Source of the DNA: Bacteroidales bacterium UBA1797
GTDB taxonomy: Bacteria; Bacteroidota; Bacteroidia; Bacteroidales; VadinHA17
Assembly (NCBI GenBank): GCA_002319885.1
Contig: DCFT01000070.1
Location: 12,473-26,541 of the forward strand
DNA length: 14,069 nt
Direction: 5' to 3'
Within the stretch, counting starts at the first letter, position 1; each line of letters begins with the position of its first letter. A program made the position numbers and the translations under genes. Below the pieces are notes generated by a model that worked only from the letters and a program-made list of their open reading frames with translations, did no database searches and was not told where the DNA came from. Positions 6,832-14,069 of the stretch are shown here, in pieces.

Positions 6832-7692
6832 ATGAGACAGCTAAAGATTACCAAATCCATAACAAACAGAGAGAGTGCATCACTCGATAAATATTTGCAG
6901 GAGATTGGTAAAGAAGAGTTGATATCGGTGGAAGAAGAAGTTGAATTGGCTCAAAGGATAAAGAAAGGCGACAGAGCTGCTCTAGAGAAACTCACCAAAG
7001 CAAATTTGCGTTTTGTTGTTTCTGTTGCAAAACAATATCAGAACCAGGGACTTAGTCTTCCCGATCTTATCAACGAAGGAAATCTGGGCCTTATAAAGGC
7101 AGCGGAAAAGTTTGATGAAACACGTGGTTTCAAATTTATTTCCTATGCAGTATGGTGGATACGGCAGTCGATTCTTCAGGCTCTCGCTGAACAATCGCGT
7201 ATTGTTCGACTGCCTTTGAATCAGGTTGGTTCGCTTAATAAAATCAATAAGGCTTTCTCGAAATTTGAACAGGAGAACGAAAGAACTCCGTCACCTGAGG
7301 AGTTAGCTGATGTGCTTGAATTGCCAAAAGAAAAAGTAACCGATACACTTAAAGTATCCGGACGTCATGTTTCTGTTGATGCCCCGTTTATTGAAGGAGA
7401 GGATAACAGTCTGCTTGATGTTCTGACCAACTCAGATTCTCCGGTTGCAGACAAGCTTCTGATGGACGAATCGCTTTCGCGGGAGATTTACAGGGCTCTG
7501 GCCACTCTTACGGAGAGAGAAAGAGATATAATCAGATTCTTCTTCGGAATTGGTTGCCAGGAAATGACTCTCGAAGAGATTGGTGAGAAATTTGGTCTTA
7601 CACGTGAAAGAGTACGTCAGATTAAAGAGAAAGCCATCAGGAGATTGAGACATACTTCACGCAGCAGGTTGCTGAAAGGATATCTAGGTTAA
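6832..7692 (+). CDS. rpoD: RNA polymerase primary sigma factor (RpoD/SigA, Bacteroidota form)
   Basis: The 286-residue protein is the short primary sigma factor of Bacteroidota: it has no region 1.1 and begins MRQLKITKSI. Region 1.2 is about 16-50. Region 2 (about 53-122) includes the core-binding and -10-melting helices, with DLINEGNLGLIKAAEKFD (78-95) and the aromatic stretch FISYAVWWIRQSI (102-114). Region 3 is about 132-207. Region 4 (about 220-273) has the -35-binding helix-turn-helix LEEIGEKFGLTRERVRQIK. It directs core polymerase to housekeeping promoters of the TTTG/TAnnTTTG type. It stands alone between two terminators, with its own promoter and a strong Shine-Dalgarno. Confidence 0.97.
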   Translation: MRQLKITKSITNRESASLDKYLQEIGKEELISVEEEVELAQRIKKGDRAALEKLTKANLRFVVSVAKQYQNQGLSLPDLINEGNLGLIKAAEKFDETRGFKFISYAVWWIRQSILQALAEQSRIVRLPLNQVGSLNKINKAFSKFEQENERTPSPEELADVLELPKEKVTDTLKVSGRHVSVDAPFIEGEDNSLLDVLTNSDSPVADKLLMDESLSREIYRALATLTERERDIIRFFFGIGCQEMTLEEIGEKFGLTRERVRQIKEKAIRRLRHTSRSRLLKGYLG

Positions 7693-7712
7693 TATAAACC
7701 TGGTAGGATTAT

Positions 7713-7743
7713 AAAGGTGTTTATTGCTAAACACCTTTTTTTT
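7713..7743 (+). terminator. Rho-independent terminator after rpoD
   Basis: An 11-bp perfect stem, aaaggtgttta (7713-7723) with taaacaccttt (7728-7738), has the loop ttgc and a run of eight T (7736-7743). It starts 20 nt after the rpoD stop. Confidence 0.93.
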
Positions 7744-7774
7744 GCTTTAATAATTCACATCTGATAACACTTTT

Positions 7775-7871
7775 ATTAAACCACAAAGCACACAAAGAAT
7801 TCATATGGCACAATGTAAAAACCTTGTTAATAAGGACTTTGTGATCTTTGTATTTAGCCTTCGTGGTTAAT
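7775..7871. repeat. Imperfect long inverted repeat between rpoD and uvrB
   Basis: Three nested pairs of complementary segments occur in order: attaaaccac (7775-7784) with gtggttaat (7863-7871, one-base indel); cacaaag (7791-7797) with ctttgtg (7837-7843); and cctt (7822-7825) with aagg (7832-7835) around a gttaat loop. The element lies after the rpoD terminator and before uvrB, in otherwise non-coding sequence. In my experience CACAAAG/CTTTGTG phrases of this kind are common between genes in Bacteroidota, which suggests a dispersed intergenic repeat family rather than a gene-specific control site; that is inference. Confidence 0.6.
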
Positions 7872-7927
7872 GGATTGTATCCCAAAACTGTCCTGGTTGA
7901 AATGAAAATAGGTATCTCATTTTTTTG

Positions 7928-7935
7928 TATTTTTG
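7928..7935 (+). promoter_or_regulatory. Candidate -7 element for uvrB
   Basis: TATTTTTG matches TAnnTTTG and ends 25 nt before the uvrB ATG. There is no TTTG at the expected distance upstream, and the local sequence is T-rich, so a chance match is possible. Confidence 0.3.
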
Positions 7936-7960
7936 TAATCTTTTCATCCTACAACGCTAT

Positions 7961-9976
7961 ATGGATTTCAAACTTATATCCGATTTTCAACCAACCGGCG
8001 ACCAGCCCGAAGCAATTAACCAGCTTGTCGCAGGACTTGAAAAGGGAGTCCCTTTTCAGACACTCCTTGGTGTCACCGGGTCGGGTAAAACATTTACAAT
8101 TGCTAATGTAATCGAGCGAATTAACAGACCTGTTCTCGTATTAAGCCATAATAAAACACTTGCAGCCCAGCTCTATGGCGAATTCAAACAGTTTTTCCCT
8201 GAAAACAGAGTTGAATACTTTGTCTCATATTATGATTATTATCAACCGGAAGCTTATCTCCCAGTATCGGACACTTATATAGAAAAAGACCTTTCCATTA
8301 ATGAGGAAATTGAAAAACTTCGTCTGAGCGCAACTTCTTCTTTACTCTCAGGAAGACATGATGTGATTGTAGTATCTTCAGTATCATGTATTTACGGCAT
8401 AGGGAATCCTGATGATTTTCATTCCAACACTGTTCATATAAAGAAGGGTCAGATGATTGGAAGGAATGTTCTTCTCAGGAAACTTGTCGACAGTCTCTAT
8501 TCACGGAATGAGCTCGAATTTAAACATGGTACCTTCAGAGTCCGGGGTGATACGGTTGACATCTTTCCAGCATATGCCGATATTGCTGTAAGAGTGATAT
8601 TCTTTGGTGACCTGGTTGAAGATCTGAATACTTTTGATCCTGTTAGCGGACAGAGGCTGGATATTCTGAATGAGTATATCGTTTATCCGGCAAATATTTT
8701 TGTTACAACAAGGGAAAGGATCAATATGGCCGTGAATGATATTCAGGACGATATGGTACGCCAGGTTACTTATTTTAATGATATAGGGAAAAGGGAAGAG
8801 GCAAAAAGACTCGAGCAACGTGTCTTATATGATCTTGAAATGATAAAAGAGCTCGGCTATTGCAGCGGTATCGAAAATTATTCCCGTTATTTTGACGGAA
8901 GAAAACCTGGAACAAGACCTTTCTGTCTGCTCGATTATTTTCCAAAAGACTTTATTACTGTTATAGATGAAAGTCATGTGAGCTTACCCCAGGTAAGGGC
9001 TATGTTCGGTGGTGACCATTCAAGAAAACAAACTCTTGTTGAATACGGATTCAGGCTTCCGGCTGCTCTTGACAACAGACCAATGAGGATAGAAGAGTTC
9101 GAATCACTTACCGGTCAGACCATTTTTGTAAGCGCTACTCCGGCAGATTACGAACTTGAAAAAAGTGAGGGTGTATTTGTGGATCAGGTTATCAGGCCTA
9201 CCGGTCTTCTGGATCCGCCGATAGAAGTGCGACCAAGTCTGAACCAGATCGATGATCTGATGGGAGAGATACGTACACGTGCAAAGTCAGGAGAACGCAC
9301 CCTGGTTACAACTATCACCAAAAGAATGGCTGAAGAGCTCTCATCTTACCTGATAAAATACAATATTAAATGCAGCTATATTCATTCGGATATCGATACG
9401 CTTGACAGAATAGATATCATGGAAGAGTTACGTACCGGCTCTATTGATGTACTGGTTGGTGTCAACCTTCTCAGGGAAGGTCTTGATCTCCCGGAGGTTT
9501 CTCTTGTTGCAATCCTTGATGCCGATAAGGAGGGTTTTCTCAGGTCTGCAAGATCCCTTACCCAGACTGCCGGTCGAGCCGCACGAAATCTTAATGGTAA
9601 AGTCATAATGTATGCCGATGTCATTACACGCAGTATGAAGCAAACCATAGATGAAACAAACCGTAGAAGAACCAAACAGCTGAAATACAATGAAGAGATG
9701 GGTATTACACCTGCTCAGATCATAAGGAAGACGGGATCTGTACTCAGCGGATTGGGAAGGAAAGGCACTGTAGTTAAAGCCTACATTGAACCTGACAGAC
9801 CCGATATTGCTGCTGATCCTGTTGTAAAATATATGAACAGGGATGCTCTTGAAAAGGCTATCGAAAAGTCAAGGAAGAATATGGAAAAAGCTGCTTCAGA
9901 GCTTGATTTTATCGAAGCAGCAAGATTCAGAGATGAAATGGCTGATTTGCAGAATCTTCTTAAAAACAAACCCTGA
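7961..9976 (+). CDS. uvrB: Excinuclease ABC subunit B
   Basis: UvrB is the damage-verifying helicase-like subunit of nucleotide excision repair; it is loaded by UvrA and recruits UvrC. The full set of motifs is present in 671 residues (E. coli UvrB is 673): Walker A GVTGSGKT (37-44), the damage-probing beta-hairpin region YYDYYQPEAYLP (90-101), DESH Walker B/motif II (336-339), helicase motif VI QTAGRAARN (535-543), and a C-terminal UVR coiled-coil domain (about 627-666) that contacts UvrC. The frame extends upstream to a TTG at 7925, but those 12 residues (MYFCNLFILQRY) are not family-like and overlap the candidate promoter. The ATG at 7961 gives the classic start MDFKLISDFQPTGDQ. It is followed by a 28-bp convergent gap to the lhgO-like gene, with no clear terminator. 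Confidence 0.97.
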   Translation: MDFKLISDFQPTGDQPEAINQLVAGLEKGVPFQTLLGVTGSGKTFTIANVIERINRPVLVLSHNKTLAAQLYGEFKQFFPENRVEYFVSYYDYYQPEAYLPVSDTYIEKDLSINEEIEKLRLSATSSLLSGRHDVIVVSSVSCIYGIGNPDDFHSNTVHIKKGQMIGRNVLLRKLVDSLYSRNELEFKHGTFRVRGDTVDIFPAYADIAVRVIFFGDLVEDLNTFDPVSGQRLDILNEYIVYPANIFVTTRERINMAVNDIQDDMVRQVTYFNDIGKREEAKRLEQRVLYDLEMIKELGYCSGIENYSRYFDGRKPGTRPFCLLDYFPKDFITVIDESHVSLPQVRAMFGGDHSRKQTLVEYGFRLPAALDNRPMRIEEFESLTGQTIFVSATPADYELEKSEGVFVDQVIRPTGLLDPPIEVRPSLNQIDDLMGEIRTRAKSGERTLVTTITKRMAEELSSYLIKYNIKCSYIHSDIDTLDRIDIMEELRTGSIDVLVGVNLLREGLDLPEVSLVAILDADKEGFLRSARSLTQTAGRAARNLNGKVIMYADVITRSMKQTIDETNRRRTKQLKYNEEMGITPAQIIRKTGSVLSGLGRKGTVVKAYIEPDRPDIAADPVVKYMNRDALEKAIEKSRKNMEKAASELDFIEAARFRDEMADLQNLLKNKP

Positions 9977-10004
9977 TTATTATAAATATCCAAATACTTT
10001 ATAT

Positions 10005-11126
10005 TTAATCTTTTATAAGATTATTTACATATTTTGCTATTGCAATTGAAGATGTCAGTCCGGGTGATTCCATCCCTATCAGATTAATAAATCGCGGATA
10101 TCCTCTCTCGCTCTCCTCCCGGATATAGAAATCTCTTAAAGGTTCACCGGGTTTTTGGATCTTTGGACGTATACCTGCCATTTCAGGGGAAAGATCATCA
10201 AATTCTAAAAAGGGAAGAAACTTCTTAGCGGATTTGTAAAATGATTCTTGTTTTGATGCGGTTAATTTGTAATCGTAGATATTTGAATCAAGATATTTTA
10301 CATCAGGACCAAGTTTTACACCTCCACCCATATCTATTGTAACATGAATTCCAATACCTTCCATATTATGATGAGGAACAGGATAAACCAGCCTTTTTAT
10401 CAGCCTGTTTTTTGGAGGATTGATCCTGAAGTACTCACCTTTGCAAAACAGTATCCTAAGATTGTCATCATTAATACCAACCATTTCAGAGACTTTATCG
10501 GCACTAAGCCCTGCCGAATTGATAACAACCCTTGACGTGAATTCGTAATTCACTTTACCGGACTCAACAAGCGTGATCTTATACCCTTCCTTTATCTTAC
10601 TGATTCCTGTAACTTCACTTCCATAAACTATGTGGCAGCCATTATTGATTGCATTAGTCTCATATTGTTTCATAAGTGAATGAGAATCAATGATTCCGGT
10701 TGATGGTGAGAAAAGAGCTTTAACGGCGAAAATATTCGGTTCGAGACTGGCAATTTGTTCTTTTCCAAGAACCTCGATATCATCAACTCCATTCCTTATG
10801 GCAGTCTGTCTTATGCCTTCAATTATTGCAATTTCCTCTTTGGAAGTTGCTACAATTAATTTACCGCAATTGTTAAAAGGAACATCATATTTTCTGCAGT
10901 AATCATATAAAAGCCATTTTCCTTCAACACAGAGATTTGCTTTCAGGCTGTCTTTTGTATAATAGATTCCGGCATGAATAACTTCACTGTTTCGACTGCT
11001 GGTTTCCTGACCGAATGTCGGGTGTTTTTCTACAAGGAATACACTGTCATTTTGCCCTGATACTTTTTCAGCTATGGCAAGACCAACTACCCCTGCGCCT
11101 ATTATTGTTATATCAGCATCCACCAT
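10005..11126 (-). CDS. FAD-dependent oxidoreductase, L-2-hydroxyglutarate oxidase (LhgO)-like
   Basis: The 373-residue protein has the DAO-type FAD fold. The N-terminal dinucleotide motif is IIGAGVVGLAIA (8-19, GxGxxG at G10/G12/G15), with the ribose-binding acid E33. SSRNSEVIHAGIYY (43-56) closely resembles the SGHNSGVIHSGIYY-type segment of L-2-hydroxyglutarate dehydrogenases. The C terminus carries GIRPKI (318-323) and the FAD-closing stretch NLIGMESPGLTSSIAIAKY (348-366). Known relatives oxidise L-2-hydroxyglutarate to 2-oxoglutarate and pass electrons to the quinone pool; some are only annotated as generic NAD(P)/FAD oxidoreductases. At 373 residues it is shorter than E. coli LhgO (about 420). 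It is alone, with no CsiD, aldolase or transporter beside it, so the substrate is a family inference. The start ATG at 11124-11126 puts the Rossmann strand within five residues of the N terminus, as expected. Confidence 0.85.
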   Translation of the reverse strand: MVDADITIIGAGVVGLAIAEKVSGQNDSVFLVEKHPTFGQETSSRNSEVIHAGIYYTKDSLKANLCVEGKWLLYDYCRKYDVPFNNCGKLIVATSKEEIAIIEGIRQTAIRNGVDDIEVLGKEQIASLEPNIFAVKALFSPSTGIIDSHSLMKQYETNAINNGCHIVYGSEVTGISKIKEGYKITLVESGKVNYEFTSRVVINSAGLSADKVSEMVGINDDNLRILFCKGEYFRINPPKNRLIKRLVYPVPHHNMEGIGIHVTIDMGGGVKLGPDVKYLDSNIYDYKLTASKQESFYKSAKKFLPFLEFDDLSPEMAGIRPKIQKPGEPLRDFYIREESERGYPRFINLIGMESPGLTSSIAIAKYVNNLIKD

Positions 11127-11169
11127 TTTATTAACTTAAATGTTTTCAATTTTCTGAAAGTAAAGCTGT

Positions 11170-11177
11170 CAAAAATA
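11170..11177 (-). promoter_or_regulatory. Candidate -7 element for the lhgO-like gene
   Basis: On the minus strand this reads TATTTTTG, matching TAnnTTTG, 43 nt upstream of the start codon. No TTTG -33 box is found at about 19 nt, so support is limited to one element. Confidence 0.33.
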
Positions 11178-11239
11178 ATTGACAATAATTCTAACCTGGT
11201 AAACTTTTGTACTTCTCATTTTGAAGAATATTTCATATT

Positions 11240-11266
11240 AAAAACCGCACATGTGTGCGATTTTTT
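11240..11266. terminator. Terminator-like hairpin with no obvious gene
   Basis: cgcac (11246-11250) pairs with gtgcg (11255-11259) around the loop atgt. The stem is flanked by A5 (11240-11244) and T6 (11261-11266), which can extend it across a C/A mismatch. The structure can act as a terminator on either strand. It lies upstream of both divergent neighbouring genes, so neither supplies the transcript it would end. Confidence 0.5.
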
Positions 11267-11471
11267 AATGTGTTTTCGTGAACCTTCTAAAACTGTATTC
11301 AGGCACACCTTTTTTTTTCAGATAAGTCAAAATAGCTACTAGCTCATACACAGGTATTTAGCATAACTAATACAGTTGTTTCCATTAACCTGACTCAGAA
11401 CGGCATATCCTTTGGTTAACAGACTGTGAATGATGACTAACCAGACATCCCCTATAGAGCAGAATTCAGTT

Positions 11472-13976
11472 ATGGAAAAAAAGACTAGCATACAATTAAT
11501 TGTTTTAAAAAAGATAGCGCTTTTAGTTTTTTTAATTCTTACAAATATTTGTAGAGCTTTTGGACAGGATGCAGCCTACCTTACATCAGACGGTGAACCA
11601 TGGGGTCAGACTGCAATCATTCAGGCGTTTAAAACCATATACGGATCAGAAGGCACAGGTTGGTCAAAATTCCTTTATGGAACATCAGCTTCAGCAATAT
11701 TCAATGCAGCGCGCAAGGTTGTGTTTATTGAAGGCGGGGATACAAATACTATGGTAATGAAAGATTTCCTCGATGATAACTGGACAGCAATCAGCTCATG
11801 GGTTAGTAAGGGAAACACTCTTATTGTTGATGCTGCCTCAAATGAAGAACTTGGTAACTTTGAGATTGGTAACTCAGGTGTCTACTCAAATCGTGTGCTT
11901 ACAAGCACAATGATGGCAGCTATACCTACACATCCGATTCTTATGAATTCTACATATCCGGCTTATTCTGCAGGCAACTATTCGGCTAATTTTGTGGCAC
12001 ATAATGTAATTACAGGCAACTATACAGCATCAGTTTTCACATGTTCCGGAGGAAATACAATGGTTGAAAAGACAATTGGTTCGGGTCGCATGCTAGTAAG
12101 CGGTTGTACACTGCCATGGTTCTTTGAAGGGAATTACGCCTGGTTTCCTCAGCCTAATATGCAATACCTGCTTAAAAGTATAATTGCATGGGCAAAAGAC
12201 CTTTCATCCGGGTCACAAATTTTAACAGGTAATACTTCCACAAACCGGCTGATCTTCGGAATACAACCTGAAAATTGTAATGCAGGAGCTAATATCCCTT
12301 TATCAGTCAGCATCACAGATGAATACGGAAACATATTAACATCGTCCTCAGCAGCGGTGACTATTTCTATTCAGAATAATTCATCGACAGGAAAAACAGG
12401 TGTTCTTTACGGAACACTTACAGTTAAGGCTGTAAAGGGAGTTGCTACATTCAGCGATCTGTCAATTAATAAAATTGGTATCGGATATACCTTAACAGCA
12501 ATATCTCCCGATGCAACGTCAAGTCAACCGGTATCAAATTCATTTGATGTAACTTCAGCTACTGTAAATTATCTTAAAGTAACAGGCTCAGGCGTACAGG
12601 ATGCAGGCGAAAAGCAAACAATCACAGTAACTGCCTTTGATATTTTTAATAATGTTGCCAGCAATTATAATGGTTTAAAAACTCTGATATTCTCAGGAGC
12701 AAACTCATCACAGGGTCAGATGGATAATCCTATAATTGAAGGGGTGGGCTTTGGACTGGAAACAATCTTAGACTTTACTTCAGGTGTCGCTACTACCCAA
12801 ATGACATTATTCAAAACAGAAACTGCAGAGATAACCACTACAGACGGGACTATCAATGCGGATGAGCATAAACTTGAAGTTCTTGTCAACCCTGCGCCAT
12901 TAAAAAATTTCATTGTGAGCGGAATCGCAAGTCCTAACACTGTGGGATCATTGCAGAGTGTCACTGTAGAAGCAATCGATGCATATAATAACCTTAAAAC
13001 CAATTATAGTGGAAGAATAACATTTTCAAATACAGATAATAAATCAAAAAATCCTGATGATTATCAATTCCTTCCCGGTGATAATGGAACACACACTTTT
13101 AAAAATAATTTGCAGTTTGGTGAATCGGGTAGCTGGACACTGACCGTGCTGGATACAAATGAACCAGGGAAAACCGGTTATCAGACAACGATCACTGAAA
13201 AAAGGACGATAACAATTTCATCAGTAGATATGTCGAAAACTTATGGAACAGACTTCACTTTTACTGGAACTGAATTCAGTATACAAGGTACTCTGGCTTC
13301 AGGAGAAAGCATTACTCATGTTGATCTTAACAGCGATGGTGTTTCAACGGATGCAAATGCCGGAAGCTATAAAATCAGTGCGGAAAATGCTACGGGTGAT
13401 GGAGGTTTTATAGCATCAAACTATAATATTATTTATGCAAGTGACGGAATACTTAGAGTTGAAAAAATTCCTCAGATAATATCGTTCTCTGATCTGCCGG
13501 ACAAAATGAATGTGAACGATGTTTATCCTATAGAAGCTTCTTCCACTTCAGGGTTGGAAGTACTTTTCGAAAGTGCTGATGATAATGTTGCAATCGTCAG
13601 AGGCAACCAATGCACTGGTGAAGCAAAAGGTATCGCAAAGATCCGTGCATACTGCCCCGGAGATCAGAATTATCTGCCAGCAGAAAAGTTTGCTGATGTG
13701 GAAATAGTTCCAACCCGCGGGAATATTCTTCATCTTTTCACGCCCAATAATGATGGAATTAATGATACGTGGGTGATACCAGATCTCGATTCATATGGTA
13801 AATGTGAGGTCAGAATATACAGCAGACAGGGGAAAGAGGTTTATGCTAATAAAAGCTATGATAACCTTTGGGATGGCAGATCAAATGGGGTGCCATTGCC
13901 TGAGGGAACGTATTATTTCCTGATGAAAACACAATATTCAGGTGCAATTACCGGAATGGTAAGCATTATCAGATAA
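11472..13976 (+). CDS. Secreted multi-domain protein with T9SS type B (CHU_C, gliding motility-associated) C-terminal sorting domain
   Basis: Started at ATG 11472 (834 residues), it has a conventional signal peptide (residues 1 to about 32; core IALLVFLILTNIC, cleavage near AFGQ). An in-frame ATG at 11430 would add 14 polar residues before it and is less likely. Domains in order: about 34-243, an alpha/beta domain resembling ThuA/class I glutamine amidotransferase-like folds (RKVVFIEGGD, WVSKGNTLIVDA, GRMLVSG), with no catalytic triad that I can assign; three Ig-like beta repeats at about 256-361, 365-473 and 477-574, each with a D-x(Y/F)-(G/N)-N turn (DEYGN, DIFNN, DAYNN); an MBG-type domain at about 580-664 (MSKTYGTDFTF, ASNYNI); a further Ig-like domain at about 666-746; and CHU_C at 749-834 with FTPNNDGINDTW (756-767), VRIYSRQGKEVY and LPEGTYYF. 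It should cross the outer membrane by T9SS and be displayed or released. Its ligand or reaction is unknown. No PorP/SprF-like partner is adjacent. Confidence 0.88.
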   Translation: MEKKTSIQLIVLKKIALLVFLILTNICRAFGQDAAYLTSDGEPWGQTAIIQAFKTIYGSEGTGWSKFLYGTSASAIFNAARKVVFIEGGDTNTMVMKDFLDDNWTAISSWVSKGNTLIVDAASNEELGNFEIGNSGVYSNRVLTSTMMAAIPTHPILMNSTYPAYSAGNYSANFVAHNVITGNYTASVFTCSGGNTMVEKTIGSGRMLVSGCTLPWFFEGNYAWFPQPNMQYLLKSIIAWAKDLSSGSQILTGNTSTNRLIFGIQPENCNAGANIPLSVSITDEYGNILTSSSAAVTISIQNNSSTGKTGVLYGTLTVKAVKGVATFSDLSINKIGIGYTLTAISPDATSSQPVSNSFDVTSATVNYLKVTGSGVQDAGEKQTITVTAFDIFNNVASNYNGLKTLIFSGANSSQGQMDNPIIEGVGFGLETILDFTSGVATTQMTLFKTETAEITTTDGTINADEHKLEVLVNPAPLKNFIVSGIASPNTVGSLQSVTVEAIDAYNNLKTNYSGRITFSNTDNKSKNPDDYQFLPGDNGTHTFKNNLQFGESGSWTLTVLDTNEPGKTGYQTTITEKRTITISSVDMSKTYGTDFTFTGTEFSIQGTLASGESITHVDLNSDGVSTDANAGSYKISAENATGDGGFIASNYNIIYASDGILRVEKIPQIISFSDLPDKMNVNDVYPIEASSTSGLEVLFESADDNVAIVRGNQCTGEAKGIAKIRAYCPGDQNYLPAEKFADVEIVPTRGNILHLFTPNNDGINDTWVIPDLDSYGKCEVRIYSRQGKEVYANKSYDNLWDGRSNGVPLPEGTYYFLMKTQYSGAITGMVSIIR

Positions 13977-14001
13977 TTCATTGTGGCTGATAAATGAAAA
14001 A

Positions 14002-14036
14002 GTCATTGTTAATCTCAGATTAGCAATGACCTTTTT
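14002..14036. terminator. Bidirectional-looking terminator between the T9SS cargo gene and the tRNA
   Basis: gtcattgttaatc (14002-14014) pairs with gattagcaatgac (14018-14030), a 13-bp stem with one G-T wobble and a 3-nt loop. On the plus strand CTTTTTG follows (T5 at 14032-14036). On the minus strand the stem is followed by TTTTTCATTT. It can therefore end both the cargo gene and the converging tRNA transcript. Confidence 0.88.
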
Positions 14037-14046
14037 GTGTTATTTG

Positions 14047-14069
14047 TCGGGGTGATCTGACTCGAACAG
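14047..14069 (-). tRNA. tRNA, 3' portion only (rest beyond window edge)
   Basis: Read on the minus strand, the edge shows CTG (end of the T-stem 5' strand), the T-loop TTCGAGT, the T-stem 3' strand CAGAT, the acceptor 3' strand CACCCCG and discriminator A. Three T-stem pairs (CTG/CAG) can be verified inside the window. CCA is not encoded; CAAATA follows. The acceptor implies a 5' strand CGGGGTG, which is compatible with tRNA-Pro, but the anticodon is outside the window and the isotype cannot be assigned. Confidence 0.7.

Larger units (their letters stand above)
11127..11471. other. Gene-free region between the lhgO-like gene and the T9SS cargo gene
   Basis: About 345 bp lie between divergently transcribed genes. 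It holds a candidate -7 element for the lhgO-like gene (11170-11177, -) and a terminator-like hairpin (11240-11266). Near the right-hand gene, TATCCTTTG (11406-11414) resembles a -7 element but has one base too many between TA and TTTG. A T9 run occurs at 11310-11318. I see no convincing small ORF, tRNA or riboswitch. Confidence 0.55.

Noticed and set aside
7848..8111. 87-codon plus-strand frame across the uvrB start
   Set aside because: It begins in the intergenic inverted repeat and continues out of frame over the uvrB N terminus.
9382..9690. 102-codon minus-strand frame
   Set aside because: Antisense to the conserved helicase motifs of uvrB; a shadow of that coding sequence.
10009..10024. 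Small hairpin aatctt-ttat-aagatt as a uvrB terminator
   Set aside because: It is AT-only, lies within the last codons of the convergent lhgO-like gene, and has no T-run after it on the plus strand.

Overview
The window is a 14 kb chromosomal stretch of a Bacteroidota bacterium, most likely an environmental member of the Bacteroidales/Marinilabiliales type. The evidence is a short primary sigma factor of the Bacteroidota form, promoter-like TAnnTTTG elements (one with a correctly spaced TTTG upstream), almost no Shine-Dalgarno sequences, and a secreted protein ending in a CHU_C/type B sorting domain of the type IX secretion system (T9SS). The DNA is AT-rich and genes are dense. The content is mostly conserved housekeeping genes. 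I see no phage, plasmid, CRISPR, transposase or defence genes.

Layout. 1-414 (+) is the C-terminal end of an M28 metallopeptidase cut by the window edge. 415-526 is a convergent gap with a 21-bp tandem repeat. 527-5073 is a leftward group in transcription order dapF (diaminopimelate epimerase), rlmN (23S rRNA A2503 methyltransferase), dacB (PBP4-type D,D-peptidase) and a DUF362/ferredoxin protein. rlmN and dacB overlap by ATGA; the DUF362 gene may have its own promoter. Rightward genes follow: an HtrA/Deg protease (5250-6698) with a strong terminator, rpoD (6832-7692) with a near-ideal promoter, a rare strong Shine-Dalgarno and its own terminator, then uvrB (7961-9976). Convergent to uvrB is an LhgO-like FAD oxidoreductase (10005-11126, -). 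After a gap of about 345 bp with an unexplained terminator-like hairpin comes a long rightward gene for a modular T9SS cargo (11472-13976), a bidirectional-looking terminator, and the 3' end of a leftward tRNA at the right edge.

How they fit. dapF supplies meso-diaminopimelate for peptidoglycan and lysine, and dacB trims peptidoglycan in the periplasm, so the leftward group has a partial cell-wall theme with a translation-fidelity gene between them. HtrA is envelope protein quality control. rpoD and uvrB are separate housekeeping units. The last protein is exported and probably attached to or released from the cell surface.

Several starts were set downstream of the longest reading frame (rlmN, dapF, rpoD, uvrB, the T9SS cargo), because the extra N-terminal codons fall in repeats, a Shine-Dalgarno or a promoter, or outside the conserved protein. 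I did not find a clear novel system. The points most worth a second look are the intergenic repeat/hairpin elements, the orphan terminator at 11240-11266, the rpoD leader, and the domain architecture of the T9SS cargo.
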